NCBI GenBank assembly: GCA_964459805.1
Contig: CAYWOD010000191.1
Coordinates: 1-7,229, forward strand
Direction: 5' to 3'
Source: DAOVRL01 sp964459805
Lineage (GTDB): Bacteria > Planctomycetota > Phycisphaerae > Sedimentisphaerales > Anaerobacaceae
DNA: 7,229 bases
Notes under the pieces: model-generated
Databases searched by the model: none
What the model was told of the DNA's origin: nothing
The model's input: the letters and a program-made list of their open reading frames with translations, nothing else
Part shown: one piece after another, positions 6,983 to 7,229 of the stretch
How positions within the stretch are numbered: position 1 is the first letter of the stretch
Layout of the letters: each line of letters opens with the position of its first letter
Program-made: the position numbers and the translations under genes

Positions 6983-7092
6983 GGTCATACGATACGCCAA
7001 TCTCACCTATCCATTTCCCGGATGAGCCAAATATGAGATTTGAAATCTGCTAACCGTTCACGGGGTGATATGTTGAACGTTGGCCGTTTTTC

Positions 7093-7202
7093 GTCATTGC
7101 GAGGAGCAAAGCAAGCCTGCCCTGAGCGCAGCCGAAAGGAAGCAATCTCGATTTTCGAGTGTTTGAGATTGCCGCGGCCTTTGAAAAAGGCCTCGCAATG
7201 AC
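7093..7202. repeat. Palindromic interspersed repeat (CATTGCGAG...GCAATCTC type, REP/MITE-like)
   Basis: The element has perfect 12-base terminal inverted repeats, GTCATTGCGAGG (7093-7104) and CCTCGCAATGAC (7191-7202). An inner pair, GCAATCTC (7142-7149) and GAGATTGC (7165-7172), and a hairpin GGCCTTT-GAA-AAAGGCC (7176-7192) lie within. CTCGA-TTT-TCGAG (7147-7159) can form at the centre. No coding capacity is seen. From memory, repeats with these end and centre words occur in many copies between genes in several bacterial phyla. Both ends are in the window, so the copy looks complete. I see no obvious target-site duplication beside it. Confidence 0.75.
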
Positions 7203-7229
7203 ACAGAAACTCGGTTTATACCCCCTGAA

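Larger units (their letters stand above)
6369..7229. other. Long non-coding region upstream of the T2SS operon
   Basis: These 861 bases carry no frame I believe in; the open frames here run through inverted repeats or a C-rich tract and look like no known protein. No tRNA or rRNA is visible. The gspD-sense promoter should lie here, but I cannot place it. TTGTAG (6404-6399), a 17-base spacer and TTATGG is only a weak sigma-70 candidate. Besides the elements listed separately, small dyads are seen. GCCTG/CAGGC lies at 6868-6883. A 13-base odd palindrome, AGATTTGAAATCT, is at 7036-7048. CGTTCA/TGAACG pairs at 7055-7060 and 7074-7079. The region is long and structured enough to hold an untranslated leader, a small RNA, or remnants of inserted repeats. 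Confidence 0.6.

Noticed and set aside
6665..7036. 123-codon plus-strand open frame upstream of gspD
   Set aside because: It runs through the C-rich tract and straight through the 82-base inverted repeat, has Pro/His/Ser-rich low-complexity content, lacks a ribosome binding site and resembles no family.
6835..7037. Direct 9-base repeat AAATATGAG at 6835-6843 and 7029-7037 as a target-site duplication around the 82-base hairpin
   Set aside because: The repeat is short and AT-rich, and it does not sit at the ends of the inverted repeat; chance is the simpler explanation.
6369..7229. CRISPR array or c-di-GMP riboswitch in the leader
   Set aside because: There are no regularly spaced direct repeats, and I could not find the conserved GEMM core pattern in either strand; only inverted repeats are present.

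Overview
The window holds the start of a type II secretion system (T2SS) operon, all on the minus strand. In transcription order it runs gspD (outer-membrane secretin, 6368 to 3219), gspE (cytoplasmic assembly ATPase, 3151 to 1433), gspF (inner-membrane platform protein, 1328 to 111) and the first 21 codons of a pseudopilin, most likely gspG (63 to 1, cut by the window edge). D-E-F-G is the classical T2SS core order. The gaps are 67, 104 and 47 bases with no strong terminator, so co-transcription is likely. The system builds a short pseudopilus that pushes folded periplasmic proteins out through the secretin pore. No gspC lies between the leader and gspD.

The organism is a diderm bacterium, because it has an outer-membrane secretin with a signal peptide. 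The missing gspC, the very long multi-domain GspD, the weak or absent Shine-Dalgarno sequences before gspE and gspF, and the heptamer-repeat junction make me lean towards Planctomycetota (Phycisphaerae-like) or a related uncultured lineage. That is inference; no taxonomic marker is present.

Region by region: 1-63 is the pseudopilin N-terminus with its prepilin peptidase site. 64-110 is a short gap with an AGGAG ribosome binding site and a weak hairpin plus T-tract. 111-1328 is gspF. 1329-1432 is a gap made largely of degenerate 7-base repeats. 1433-3151 is gspE, 3152-3218 a plain gap, and 3219-6368 gspD. 6369-7229 is 861 bases with no believable gene but with much structure: a nested inverted repeat followed by a T-tract on the gspD-sense strand (6539-6618), a C-rich, G-poor tract (6702-6820), an 82-base near-symmetrical hairpin (6901-6982), and a 110-base palindromic repeat element of the CATTGCGAG...GCAATCTC type (7093-7202).

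The genes themselves belong to a known system. The parts most worth a second look are the unusual GspD architecture (1049 residues, apparently six secretin-N-like modules, two of them before the N0 domain, plus two low-complexity inserts) and the structured leader, where competing hairpins could act as an attenuator ahead of gspD.
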